A model generated the notes under the pieces. It saw only the letters and a program-made list of their open reading frames with translations. It searched no databases and was not told the DNA's origin. From Leptospira chreensis (GTDB lineage: Bacteria; Spirochaetota; Leptospiria; Leptospirales; Leptospiraceae), in NCBI RefSeq assembly GCF_016919165.1, contig NZ_JAFFPS010000071.1, positions 310,001 through 374,000 of the forward strand: a stretch of DNA of 64,000 nucleotides, read 5' to 3'. The position numbers and the translations under genes were made by a program. Below are positions 34,715-43,422 of the stretch, one piece after another. Position 1 is the stretch's first letter. Each line of letters starts with the position of its first letter.

Positions 34715-35337
34715 ATATAAAATTAAATCCACGGAAAATTCCCCAACAGAAACGTTCGATTGAACGGTATCAGAAAATTGTTGATACCGCTATTGAATTG
34801 TTAGGTGAAGTTGGGTATGATGATTTGACTACAGATTTGATTGCGGAAAGGAGTGGGATCTCTGTTGGTTCCATCTATCAATTTTTTCCGAACAAAGAAT
34901 CCATTATTTATTCCCATGCAGAATCTTGTTATTTTATCCTGCATGATTATTTTTTTAAACTTTTAGATGAAGAGTTAAAAAAGAAAAAAAAGTTTTCTCC
35001 TGACTTCATTGAATTCACTCTTCATGCCTTTGAACGAACATTAAGTGAAGTGAAAGGCTATCGTTTGATCAATTCCATACTTTATACCAACCAAGCATTG
35101 TTGCAATTGGATATTGAAAGTAATGAAAGGTTCGCTAAGTCCCTTGCTGAAAAAGTGATCCTCGCCTTGTTTCCTAAAGTGGAGAAAAAACAAGCTTACT
35201 ACCGTGCGCTCATGATCGTGGAAACGGTGGATGCGGTGTTCAAAATTGCCCAAAGAAAGAGAAAAGCGGCCGAAAAGAAGGCAGTGATCGCCGAATTAAA
35301 AAGTTTGTTATTTGTATATTTTTCCTCCTTCCTTTGA
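34711..35337 (+). CDS. TetR-family regulator at the end of the efflux operon
   Basis: A 208-residue TetR regulator starting with ATG overlapping the MacB stop as ATGA. The helix-turn-helix is in 'VGYDDLTTDLIAERSGISVG' with 'SIYQFFPNKESII' after it. The C-terminal region is helical with many lysines at the end. Being at the 3' end of the operon, it would be produced together with the pump and could feed back on it; I see no obvious palindrome next to the operon start. Confidence 0.9.
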   Translation: MNIKLNPRKIPQQKRSIERYQKIVDTAIELLGEVGYDDLTTDLIAERSGISVGSIYQFFPNKESIIYSHAESCYFILHDYFFKLLDEELKKKKKFSPDFIEFTLHAFERTLSEVKGYRLINSILYTNQALLQLDIESNERFAKSLAEKVILALFPKVEKKQAYYRALMIVETVDAVFKIAQRKRKAAEKKAVIAELKSLLFVYFSSFL

Positions 35338-35344
35338 TTTAACA

Positions 35345-35373
35345 TTGACAAAGTTTTAACACAGGTGTAAAAT
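35345..35373 (+). promoter_or_regulatory. Sigma-70-type promoter of the copper cluster
   Basis: TTGACA (35345-35350) and TAAAAT (35368-35373) are spaced by 17 bp and lie 23 bases before the start codon of the cupredoxin-NosD gene. The fit to the consensus is the best seen in this window. Confidence 0.6.
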
Positions 35374-35396
35374 TCTCAAAATGTGAGGAAATCCTC

Positions 35397-37388
35397 ATGT
35401 TCTGGGAAAGACCTATGAAAAAGACCAAAAAGATTTTATTAGGAATCTCAATTGCGGTATTCATAACACTTGGTATGAATCATTGCAGTTCAGAAGATCC
35501 TGCCAATTCGGCCTTTGTCCACGTCACGATGATGGATAATGCCTTCCACCCGCCAGTCATTCGAACTTTTAAAGGCGGCAAAATTCGATTTGTGAACGAA
35601 GGAAACAATCCTCACAATGCCATCTCGATCACCAAAGATTGGTCTACAGAGAAAACATTTGGAAATTTAGCTATGTTTCGTGGTGCGCATACCGATGTGT
35701 TCTTTCCTGAAGAAGGTGTGTTTCCTTACTTCTGTTCTTTTCATGCATCACCAGATGGTAAAATCGGAATGACCGGTGTTGCTGTGGTTGGAAATGCCTC
35801 TTTCAATCCGCAGTCGAACATTGCCAAATCAAAGATATCCAAAAAATGGACAGGAGTGACTCGTAAGGTTCCTTCTCAATACAAAACCATTCAGAATGCA
35901 GTGGATGCAGCTTCTCCTGGTGACTTAATCCTTGTTGCCAAAGGGATTTATAAAGAAGAAGTCACTGTCACCACACCTTCGATTGTGATTCGTGGGGAAG
36001 ATCGTAATGAAACCATTATCGACGGTGAGTTTCTACGTGGAAACGGGATCATGATTGTGGGAGCTGACGGTGTCGCTGTAGAAAACCTAACAACAAGAAA
36101 TGCTACACTGAATGGTGTGTATTGGACTGGAGTGAAAGGTTACCGCGGATCTTACTTAACAGCTTATAACAATGGTGATTACGGAATTTATGCCTTTGAT
36201 TCGGTTGATGGACTGATGGAACATTCTTATGCTTCCGGATCTCCAGATTCTGGATTTTATGTAGGGCAGTGTAATCCATGTAATGCGATAATCAATGACA
36301 TCATTTCAGAGAACAATGCACTTGGATATTCCGGAACCAACTCGAGTGGAAACTTATACCTATTATCTTCTATATGGAGAAAAAACCAATTGGGAATTGG
36401 TCCAAATACCTTGGATCGTGAGTTACTTCCTCCACAAAAACAAATTGTGGTAAAGAAAAATATTGTTTATGATAATAACAATACCAATGCTCCTTCCAAA
36501 AAGTTGGAATACCCATCCATCGGAAACGGAATCGCATTGCTTGGTGCCTTAGAAAATTTAGTGGAAGATAACTTAGTTTTTAATCACAAAAACTATGGAA
36601 TTTTAGTCACGATGAATATCGACGAAAACATTTGGATCTCCAATAACAACGTAGTGAGGAACAATAAAGTTTATCATTCCGGCAGGGGAGACATTGCGCT
36701 CAGTGGGCCTGTGAATGTGGGGAACTGTTTTGAAGGAAACTCTTATGGAGTGTCCAGTCCACCTCTCCTCGAAACCTTTCAGTCCTGCACGGGCATTCGT
36801 TATCCTCATGTAGGTGACTTGTCTTCTAGTATTGGACTATTGGCTCTCTTTGTGCAGGCAAACCTTCGTGAGTTTGTACTTGGTTCTTATAAAAACCAAC
36901 CAATCCCACCATCACAATTGACTATGCCTAAAGAAAATTTTGGAAATGTAAGCCCTGCCCATGATGTTTTTGAAACAAACAAAGGTTTGATTGCTTCTGC
37001 GGAATTACCAAAACTCAGCCAAGCTGAATTTGATGCAGCAACTAATCCTATGTATACTTCGGGCTGGAGAGTTCATTTTCCGGGAACCATCAAAACATGG
37101 TATTTCCATCTTATGGGATATTTGTTGCCCTTTGCCATTTTTGCCGCATGGACGGGACTTGCTATCTTGGATCGATTCTCTGCGAAAGGTTCTAAGTTAG
37201 ATTATTACTTTTGGTTGATTCTACTAGTTCCGTTTATTGGATCTTTGGTTTATTTATACTCTAAAGAATCTAAAATTTCTAAGACTGTTCGGAACACAGT
37301 AGTGATCGGTGGTATTTTTCTTTTCTTTACGATTCTGGCTTATGCCGGTTATGCGATGACGGCGGTTACAGAACCGTCTGTAGTTTAA
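35397..37388 (+). CDS. Cupredoxin / NosD beta-helix / membrane fusion lipoprotein
   Basis: A 663-residue protein with a lipobox-like start ('LGMNHC'). Residues about 38-140 form a cupredoxin domain: 'NPHNA' histidine, then 'YFCSFHASPDGKIGM' giving the Cys, His and Met of a type 1 copper site. Residues about 160-480 form a right-handed beta-helix of NosD/CASH type ('TIQNAVDAASPGDLILVAKG', 'GDYGIYAFDSVDGLM', 'GNGIALLGALENLVEDN'). Residues about 560-660 hold three membrane helices. The start 35397 has GAGGA eight bases upstream; a second ATG at 35415 is possible. The gene leads a cluster with a multicopper oxidase and SCO1. NosD-like proteins of denitrifiers load copper into nitrous-oxide reductase, but no nosZ is present, so the role differs. 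Confidence 0.83.
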   Translation: MFWERPMKKTKKILLGISIAVFITLGMNHCSSEDPANSAFVHVTMMDNAFHPPVIRTFKGGKIRFVNEGNNPHNAISITKDWSTEKTFGNLAMFRGAHTDVFFPEEGVFPYFCSFHASPDGKIGMTGVAVVGNASFNPQSNIAKSKISKKWTGVTRKVPSQYKTIQNAVDAASPGDLILVAKGIYKEEVTVTTPSIVIRGEDRNETIIDGEFLRGNGIMIVGADGVAVENLTTRNATLNGVYWTGVKGYRGSYLTAYNNGDYGIYAFDSVDGLMEHSYASGSPDSGFYVGQCNPCNAIINDIISENNALGYSGTNSSGNLYLLSSIWRKNQLGIGPNTLDRELLPPQKQIVVKKNIVYDNNNTNAPSKKLEYPSIGNGIALLGALENLVEDNLVFNHKNYGILVTMNIDENIWISNNNVVRNNKVYHSGRGDIALSGPVNVGNCFEGNSYGVSSPPLLETFQSCTGIRYPHVGDLSSSIGLLALFVQANLREFVLGSYKNQPIPPSQLTMPKENFGNVSPAHDVFETNKGLIASAELPKLSQAEFDAATNPMYTSGWRVHFPGTIKTWYFHLMGYLLPFAIFAAWTGLAILDRFSAKGSKLDYYFWLILLVPFIGSLVYLYSKESKISKTVRNTVVIGGIFLFFTILAYAGYAMTAVTEPSVV

Positions 37389-37403
37389 TATAGGAGTTTA
37401 TTT

Positions 37404-37715
37404 ATGGAAACAACTTTTGCAAACCCAGGTTTTTGGACCTATTTTATCGGATCTTACGCATATTACCTTCCCTTTGTTTTAACAATGGTTTGGGCGCCAC
37501 TAGCACTCTTTGGACTTTCGAAACAAAAGGGAATGGATACTACAAAACAAATCATTTGGTCACTTGTGATTTTGGTGGTTCCTGTTCTTGGACCTGCTGT
37601 CTATTTACTAGTAGCTGATACCGAATACGAAAAAAAATTCAAACAAATCGCCGTTGGCGGTGGTTTTGGGGTGTTGGTTCTTGTTTGGGTACTCAGTTTA
37701 ATTTCTCACATTTAA
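37404..37715 (+). CDS. Small PLDc_N-like membrane protein
   Basis: A 103-residue protein with three membrane helices. The central part 'IIWSLVILVVPVLGPAVYLL' resembles the PLDc_N (phospholipase D nuclease N-terminal-like) short membrane domain. It has no catalytic motif. It is 15 bp downstream of the cupredoxin-NosD gene and 19 bp upstream of the oxidase, so it is part of the cluster and resembles the C-terminal membrane part of the fusion protein in size and spacing. Confidence 0.75.
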   Translation: METTFANPGFWTYFIGSYAYYLPFVLTMVWAPLALFGLSKQKGMDTTKQIIWSLVILVVPVLGPAVYLLVADTEYEKKFKQIAVGGGFGVLVLVWVLSLISHI

Positions 37716-37734
37716 GATTTTAGAGAGCGGTATC

Positions 37735-38796
37735 ATGGATCGGAAGAGTTTTTTAACAACACTGGGATTTGGAATTACAGGACTTGTTGGGTCGTTGTTT
37801 GGATCCATCAAATTCAATTCGCGAAACTCTGAGGAAATTTGTGGACCTTCTGATCCTTCTACTGCAACTAACTTTGGAGTGGTGACCACTCCCACCGTCA
37901 GCGACGATTACCAAAATTCAATTGGAGCTGGCGGGAGTTTACGTGGAACAAATACTTATGGAAGTATGGCCCATCCACCTTTTTATATTAAAGAAGAATA
38001 CACCGAAAGATTTTACTACCCACCTAACTATAAAAATACGAATTCGAAAGTAAAAGATTTTAAGTTAAATCTTTTTCCTTTGAGTATGAATATCGCACAT
38101 AATGTAAACTATCCTGCCTGGACTTTTGACGGACTGGTTCCAGGGCCCGTACTTCGAGCCAATTTAGGAGATACACTCCGAATCCATGTCAAAAATTCTA
38201 GTCCTGATCCCCATTCTTTGCACTTTCATGGAACCCATGATCCCTTAGAAGATGGATGGGAACCAATTCCTGCATTCGGTGAAAGGACGTATCAAATAGA
38301 AGCGGGACCTATTGGGCTTCATCCTTACCATTGCCATGTCCCTCCACTTATGGTTCACACCGCCAAAGGTTTGTATGGTGCTCTACTTGTGGATCCACCG
38401 GTGAAACGAAAACCAGCGCATGAATTTGTTCTGACATTCTCTGGATGGGACACGAAAGGTAAGGGTAAAAACGACTACTATACTTGGAATGGTGTTGCAG
38501 GGATTTATGATCGTTATCCAATGAAAGTTCCTGTTGGGGAAAGAGTTCGTTTTTACATTCAAAATATGATGGAACGAGAACCAATCATTACTTTCCATTT
38601 ACACGCTCAGACTTTTGATATCATCCGAAATTTAGGAAGTGTCGTTCCCGATGGGCATTCTGATGTAGTGTCCCTGGGACAAACAGAACGAGTGGTCATT
38701 GAGTTTGTTCTGAAGAAAAAAGGTCGGTATATGTTCCACCCGCACCAAACACATATGGCTGAAAATGGAGGAATGGGTTGGATCGTCGCCGTATAA
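37735..38796 (+). CDS. Two-domain multicopper oxidase with its type 1 site in domain 1
   Basis: A 353-residue exported oxidase. The N-terminus has a signal-like stretch ('FLTTLGFGITGLVGSLF') preceded by DRK; twin arginines are not seen. Domain 1 has 'HSLHFHGTH' (trinuclear copper) and 'HPYHCHVPPLMVH' with Cys and His for type 1 copper, followed by 'GLYG' where the usual Met is Leu. Domain 2 has 'TFHLHAQTF' and 'FHPHQTHMAENGGMGW', where the Cys of the C-terminal motif is replaced by Pro, so it lacks type 1 copper. This matches type C two-domain laccases. The neighbour genes for copper handling support an oxidase that uses copper in the cell envelope. Confidence 0.85.
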   Translation: MDRKSFLTTLGFGITGLVGSLFGSIKFNSRNSEEICGPSDPSTATNFGVVTTPTVSDDYQNSIGAGGSLRGTNTYGSMAHPPFYIKEEYTERFYYPPNYKNTNSKVKDFKLNLFPLSMNIAHNVNYPAWTFDGLVPGPVLRANLGDTLRIHVKNSSPDPHSLHFHGTHDPLEDGWEPIPAFGERTYQIEAGPIGLHPYHCHVPPLMVHTAKGLYGALLVDPPVKRKPAHEFVLTFSGWDTKGKGKNDYYTWNGVAGIYDRYPMKVPVGERVRFYIQNMMEREPIITFHLHAQTFDIIRNLGSVVPDGHSDVVSLGQTERVVIEFVLKKKGRYMFHPHQTHMAENGGMGWIVAV

Positions 38797-39344
38797 CTCT
38801 AGTAAGTATTTTTATTTTGCTCAGTTTTTTTTCTTTTTGTAAAACAAAGGAAGATACAATCAAAGAAGAATGGAAACAGTTATCTTTTGTCAAACCAGAT
38901 GGAAGTTTACTCGAACCAAAGTTTTGGTCTGAAAAAAAATCGGTTTTGTATTTTGGATTTTCCCATTGTCCCGATATGTGTCCTCTCGCTTTGACAAATT
39001 TTGGAAGAGCTTCCTTGATACTCGGCGAAAAGTCGAATCGGTTCCGATTTATTTTTGTAACACTAGATCCAGAAAGGGATTCCCCTGCGACGTTGAAAAA
39101 CTATATAGAAAACTTTCCGGGAAAAAATCTAACAGCACTTTCTCCTAATGCCGAGTCTTTAATCAAACTTACAGATTTATTTGGAATTATCAGAGAGAAA
39201 GTGGGAACTGGAAATACTTATAGAATTGATCATTCTAATTTTATTTATGTGTTGGATGAAAACTTAAACACACTCACAAACTTTCCCGGTGGAGTTTCTG
39301 CTAATGTTTTGGCTACCAAACTTAGAGAACTTGCGGAACTCTAG
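38778..39344 (+). CDS. SCO1/SenC-family copper chaperone lipoprotein
   Basis: A 188-residue thioredoxin-fold protein with a lipoprotein-like signal ('LLSFFSFC'). The copper-binding motif is 'FSHCPDMCP' (C64-x3-C68) with the third ligand H152 in 'IDHSNFIYVLD'. Start is TTG overlapping the end of the oxidase gene by 19 bp; no better start is visible. SCO proteins deliver copper to the CuA site of cytochrome oxidase, and similar proteins deliver copper to other enzymes, such as the neighbouring oxidase or cupredoxin. The 3' end overlaps the convergent kinase gene by 23 bp. Confidence 0.92.
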   Translation: MDRRRITLVSIFILLSFFSFCKTKEDTIKEEWKQLSFVKPDGSLLEPKFWSEKKSVLYFGFSHCPDMCPLALTNFGRASLILGEKSNRFRFIFVTLDPERDSPATLKNYIENFPGKNLTALSPNAESLIKLTDLFGIIREKVGTGNTYRIDHSNFIYVLDENLNTLTNFPGGVSANVLATKLRELAEL

Positions 39345-41238
39345 AAGTCAGTATAATTTCAATCTCGGTTCTTGCACCTTCAGGATAATTTCGCGTTACT
39401 TCGAAACTAAACTCGGAATATAAATTCTTGAGTCGTTCTTTTATATTTCCCAAAGATCGTTCTAAAAGTTTTGATTTATCTGCAAGTAGTTCTTCTGGAA
39501 TCCCAATTCCATTGTCATACACTACAAAACTAAAAACAGAATCCCGAACCATCTTTGCATGAATGAATAATTGAAATTGGTCATCAGCCGATCCACGGAA
39601 TCCATGTTTAAAGGAGTTTTCTATAATGGGTTGGAGTAACAAAGGTGGCAATACTACGGAAGAAAAGTCCCCAGATTTTTTAAAATCAATTTGGATTGTA
39701 TCATAAAATCTTAGTTTTTGTAAGTGAAGGTAATCTTCTAAAAAATTCCATTCTTCCTCGAAGGGAATCCAATCTCTATCAGTTCTGTCTGAAATGAATC
39801 TATAATTGTTTGCAAGACTTAAAATCGCATCACCAATTAACTCTGGTTTGATTTTGTGAAGGGCATGGATGGTATTTAAAGAATTAAATAAATAATGTGG
39901 ACTCATTTTTGTTTGTAAGGTTTTGAGTTGGCTTTCTTTGAGAGATTTTTCTGCTTTTAACAAATCTTCTTTGTAGACTTGAGCTTTTTGTCTATTTGCA
40001 AAAATCGTACGTTCTAAAGCAAAACCTTGCGAGATCACACCAAATAAAACTCCCCAAAGAACCACTTTGGAATTTGAGTTATCATTGGATTTGATAGATA
40101 AATAAATTTCTAAAAATACAAGAAACAAGGTAACACTAAATCCAATAAAATGTCCGAAGGCTTCCTGGTTTCCTTTTTTCCATGCTTCAAAAGTTACATA
40201 AATGGGGCCGATGATATTTAAAAGATTGAATAGAATAAAAAAACTTCTACTGCTGATTAGTAATGAGTGTGAAGAATCAAAAAATGGAAGGGAAAAAACT
40301 AATACCGTTGTGAGCGAACATATAAATACGTTTATGTAGATGAGTATATCAAGTGTGCGGTAACTTCCCGTTCCAAAAAGCCGACGAACCCCGGATAACA
40401 TAGGGATAAAAACAAAATTCGAAGATATGGTCGTGAGTATAAATAATGTTTCTGAATTGGTGAATAGATAACGAATGAGTACGTTTGACGTAAGTCCTAA
40501 GAGGCCAAAACATAAGGAAAACGATGCAAAATCGAGAAGGATATTATACTGTTTTTTGTATTCAATAAAGTAAACCAGCGCACAAATAATTCCAATCATT
40601 AAAAAGAATGAATGAAAGAATATTGCTGTAAGATTTTTTAAAGCAATCTCGCGGTATAGGGCAGTTTGTTTCCCCACTAAGTTTTCGATAATCGAAATTA
40701 AAAAGAGGATTCCTTTTTTGTGATACAATCGTAAATAGTAATATTCAGAATCATCATTTGGAACCTTAACCCAATCGAATTTTGATTGGAATATGTTCGG
40801 AAGTTTATCTTGTTCTGAAAATTCTCCATATTTAAATATCGAATCACCATATGAGTTAAATATTTCTATATTGAGTCCGGCATGTTCTAGTAGAAAATAT
40901 AGTTCTCTATTTTCTTGTCGGTTGGGAAAAGCTTTGGATCGTAACCAAATAAAATCGGAATCGGTAATCCGTTTGAGTTCTGTATCATCAATCCAACCTG
41001 AAATTGATTCCCAATACACTTTGTGCATCTTTTGAAAATCAATTACCCCGTAGTCATCAGTGGGGATGTCACCAACAAAGTATTCTGTATTTTCTGTTAA
41101 GTAATATTCGGATAGTGAACCATCAGTTGGTTTTAGAACGGAATAAAAATAAGAAGTGATAGATACACTTGCAACAACGAAAAGGAGGCAGATGGATAGA
41201 GTTGGTCTTTCTAAAAATCTGCTCCCCAAGTTTTTCAT
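39322..41238 (-). CDS. LytS-type sensor histidine kinase with seven membrane helices
   Basis: A 638-residue kinase. One N-terminal helix, a periplasmic domain (about 35-205), then seven helices (about 207-410), a coiled coil and the LytS-type kinase region: 'KMSPHYLFNSLNTIHAL' with H448 as phosphorylation site, then 'PPLLLQPIIENSFKHGF' and 'YDNGIGIP' and 'LGNIKERLKNLY' of the ATP-binding domain. LytS kinases usually pair with LytTR response regulators. The gene begins 10 bp after the TonB gene in the same operon, and the only LytTR regulator in the window lies on the other side of the same gene block. Confidence 0.9.
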   Translation of the reverse strand: MKNLGSRFLERPTLSICLLFVVASVSITSYFYSVLKPTDGSLSEYYLTENTEYFVGDIPTDDYGVIDFQKMHKVYWESISGWIDDTELKRITDSDFIWLRSKAFPNRQENRELYFLLEHAGLNIEIFNSYGDSIFKYGEFSEQDKLPNIFQSKFDWVKVPNDDSEYYYLRLYHKKGILFLISIIENLVGKQTALYREIALKNLTAIFFHSFFLMIGIICALVYFIEYKKQYNILLDFASFSLCFGLLGLTSNVLIRYLFTNSETLFILTTISSNFVFIPMLSGVRRLFGTGSYRTLDILIYINVFICSLTTVLVFSLPFFDSSHSLLISSRSFFILFNLLNIIGPIYVTFEAWKKGNQEAFGHFIGFSVTLFLVFLEIYLSIKSNDNSNSKVVLWGVLFGVISQGFALERTIFANRQKAQVYKEDLLKAEKSLKESQLKTLQTKMSPHYLFNSLNTIHALHKIKPELIGDAILSLANNYRFISDRTDRDWIPFEEEWNFLEDYLHLQKLRFYDTIQIDFKKSGDFSSVVLPPLLLQPIIENSFKHGFRGSADDQFQLFIHAKMVRDSVFSFVVYDNGIGIPEELLADKSKLLERSLGNIKERLKNLYSEFSFEVTRNYPEGARTEIEIILTSRVPQVL

Positions 41239-41248
41239 AGAGAGTATG

Positions 41249-41902
41249 TTAATCTTCTAAGGAAAACAAAATAGGCAATCTATGCGCCATTTTTTTCGGT
41301 TGGCCTTGCACATAACCTGGACTAAAACGAACGCGTTTGATGAGTTTCATCGCGGCCTCTTCGAACCCATAACCTGCTCGACCAGAAACAATTTTTGCCG
41401 ATTGTAAACTTCCGTCTTCATTCACTTGTACTAAAAGTACAACTTGTTTTTCTACAATATTGGCTGCTTTGGCTTGGGGAGGAAAATAGTCCTTCAAATC
41501 AAAGTCAATGATCGCAGTTGGCATTTTGTCTCCGTTGAAAGAGAAAAGGTATCCATCTTTATCTGTTCCATTTCCGGAAAGTTGGTTGGGATTGATATCG
41601 GAGTTGTCCGGTTCATCGGCCTTGTCTTTGTTACTTCCTTCTACCCACTCTTGTTTTTCGATAGGTGCAGGAGAGGATGTACCACCAATGAGTTCCGGAG
41701 GAATGTCTTCGAAACTAACATCTACATCTTCGAAGTTTGATTCTTCAACAACTTCATCACCACGTAATTGGCTAATTTTGTAACCAGCATAAGTTGCGGT
41801 ATGGACAAACAAACTACCAATCAAACATACGTGGAACAAACGTTCTCTGTTCTGTTTGACAGATTGTTTAAAGATTACCCATAATTCCGCGATACGATTC
41901 AT
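41249..41902 (-). CDS. tonB: TonB energy transducer
   Basis: A 217-residue protein with one N-terminal membrane helix (about 22-42), an acidic, proline-containing linker across the periplasm and a TonB C-terminal domain (about 135-215: 'VEKQVVLLVQVNEDGSLQSA', 'GYGFEEAAMKLIKRVRFSPG', 'KKMAHRLPILF'). The linker is acidic (many E and D) rather than the Pro-Lys/Pro-Glu type. The ATG overlaps the exbD stop (ATGA), so ExbB, ExbD and TonB are made together. It provides the proton-motive-force link for the TonB-dependent receptor upstream. Confidence 0.92.
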   Translation of the reverse strand: MNRIAELWVIFKQSVKQNRERLFHVCLIGSLFVHTATYAGYKISQLRGDEVVEESNFEDVDVSFEDIPPELIGGTSSPAPIEKQEWVEGSNKDKADEPDNSDINPNQLSGNGTDKDGYLFSFNGDKMPTAIIDFDLKDYFPPQAKAANIVEKQVVLLVQVNEDGSLQSAKIVSGRAGYGFEEAAMKLIKRVRFSPGYVQGQPKKMAHRLPILFSLED

Positions 41903-42300
41903 TTTTTTACACTGAGGGCAATTTTAGTGACACCCGCTTTTCGGATGATTCCCATCAGCTCCGTAATTTTTCCATAAGGGAGGCTTTCGTCTGCAGACAA
42001 CGTTAAACGCATATTAGGTCTGATTTTTGCTTCTCTTTCGAGATTTCGAACTAAACCAGAAATATCTGTGTCTTTGCCTTCCAAAAGGATGGCGCCTGTT
42101 TTGGTGATTGCTACCTGTACCGACTCGGCAACATTCGGATCAGCAGCTTGTACTTTTGGTAAATTGATATTTAAACTTTCTTTTTTAAGAAAGTTTGCCG
42201 TTACCATAAAGATGACAAGAAGAACTAAAATCACATCCACCATGGGAGTGATGTTTATACTTCCAATTTCTTCGTCTTGTGAACCTGATGCTCCAGCCAT
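41899..42300 (-). CDS. exbD: ExbD biopolymer transport protein
   Basis: A 133-residue protein with one membrane helix (about 18-37) where 'INITPMVDVILVLLVIFMV' contains the conserved Asp (D23) that takes part in proton transfer. The periplasmic part has 'LSADESLPYGKITELMGIIR', a typical ExbD segment. It is two bases downstream of exbB and overlaps tonB as ATGA. Confidence 0.95.
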   Translation of the reverse strand: MAGASGSQDEEIGSINITPMVDVILVLLVIFMVTANFLKKESLNINLPKVQAADPNVAESVQVAITKTGAILLEGKDTDISGLVRNLEREAKIRPNMRLTLSADESLPYGKITELMGIIRKAGVTKIALSVKK

Positions 42301-42302
42301 AA

Positions 42303-42917
42303 TTATACCTTTGTCTTATTCATTTGATAAGAGAGTAGTTCTTTTTTCAGAATTTCCATATTCTGCAAAATGACCTTGGACTTTCTAGAAAAATAATTGT
42401 TTGCCATTACCACAGGAATTGCGACTGCAAGACCAGCTGCCGTTGCGAGTAGGGCTGTAGAGATGGAACGCATCACCACTTCCGCACCAGAACTTCCCAA
42501 GGTTCCCAAACCATAAAATGCCTTGATGACACCAAGAACTGTTCCTAACAATCCAATAAAAGGAGCGTTGTTTCCCAATGTGTTTAGGATCGGTAAACGT
42601 TTTTCTAGTTCCAATTTTTCAGAGAGAATTTGGCCATCTAAACTTTCATCCAATCCCTTTCGCCCTAGTTTTAATTGTTTGAGTGCAAATTGAACGAATC
42701 TTGTATAAATGGATTCTTCGCCGGCATCAGTTTTCCAGTGAATTTCTGGTTCTTCTTGTAATGAAGTTCTAACTTCTGCTAGATAGTCTTCGTTTTTTTT
42801 ACCTAAAGTTTTTTTATAGTAAATTAACCTTTCCGCAAATACTGCTAATGCGATCACACTCGCCACTCCCATTGCAATAAAGATTAATTCTTCACCTATT
42901 TCTACATACTCTTGCAT
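42303..42917 (-). CDS. exbB: ExbB/TolQ-type proton channel protein
   Basis: Start set at ATG 42915-42917 with a GGAGA site; a longer frame starting at 42998 lies inside the upstream gene. The 204-residue protein has three membrane segments: near residues 10-30, 110-135 ('NTLGNNAPFIGLLGTVLGVI' is the conserved region) and 145-175 ('ISTALLATAAGLAVAIPVVM'). These match the MotA/TolQ/ExbB proton-channel family. It lies between a lipoprotein gene and exbD in the TonB operon. Confidence 0.93.
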   Translation of the reverse strand: MQEYVEIGEELIFIAMGVASVIALAVFAERLIYYKKTLGKKNEDYLAEVRTSLQEEPEIHWKTDAGEESIYTRFVQFALKQLKLGRKGLDESLDGQILSEKLELEKRLPILNTLGNNAPFIGLLGTVLGVIKAFYGLGTLGSSGAEVVMRSISTALLATAAGLAVAIPVVMANNYFSRKSKVILQNMEILKKELLSYQMNKTKV

Positions 42918-42918
42918 A

Positions 42919-43422
42919 CTATTCTCCGTTTTGAATGTTATTAAATAATAAATATAATGGAATCTGATCCGCGCTAATTTGATTGTTAGTTGTCGCAAAA
43001 CAAGATCTTAAACAAGAAATTGCTGAACTAGAAGTTAGACTAGACTCTATCAGTGCAGGGATTGTTGATTGAGCACAAATTCCTGAACTGGTTTTTGATT
43101 TCCAATCGGTTACCTGGCAGTTAAAGGCACAGGTTTGTGCAATACCAGACATGTATTTATAAGCTGAATTTGAAATCATATTTTGGCAGGTTGATGTTTT
43201 TACTGCCGCAGTCGTTTCTGTGAATGTTCCACCAACAGCAGTAGCATAAGCCTTGAAACATAAATCTTTATTTGTGATGATTGATTCGCATGTTTCTTGC
43301 GGTGCGTTTGGTGTGGCGAGATATTGTAACAAAACTGTTTCCTTGTAGGAATCTTCAATTTTTTTAGATTCACTACAAGCAAAGGTGGTTGTGAGACAAA
43401 TAAGAAGGATTACATATTTCAT
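42919..43422 (-). CDS. Cysteine-rich hypothetical lipoprotein
   Basis: A 167-residue protein with a lipobox ('LTTTFAC') and a mature region holding nine further cysteines. They are spread through the sequence (for example 'ETCESI', 'LCFKAY', 'TCQNMI', 'QTCAFNCQV', 'GICAQ', 'SCLRSCF'), suggesting disulfide bonds in a periplasmic or surface protein. It starts where the receptor stop ends (TAATG, one-base overlap), and exbB follows, so it is embedded in the TonB operon. No family is recognised; a role as a receptor partner is plausible from position only. Confidence 0.72.
   Translation of the reverse strand: MKYVILLICLTTTFACSESKKIEDSYKETVLLQYLATPNAPQETCESIITNKDLCFKAYATAVGGTFTETTAAVKTSTCQNMISNSAYKYMSGIAQTCAFNCQVTDWKSKTSSGICAQSTIPALIESSLTSSSAISCLRSCFATTNNQISADQIPLYLLFNNIQNGE

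Noticed and set aside
35397..37388. Nitrous-oxide reductase maturation (nos) locus
   Set aside because: A NosD-like beta-helix is present, but nosZ, nosF and nosY are absent, and the protein carries a cupredoxin and extra helices.
41899..42917. TolQ/TolR of the Tol-Pal system
   Set aside because: The genes are followed by TonB and preceded by a TonB-dependent receptor; no TolB or Pal gene is present.
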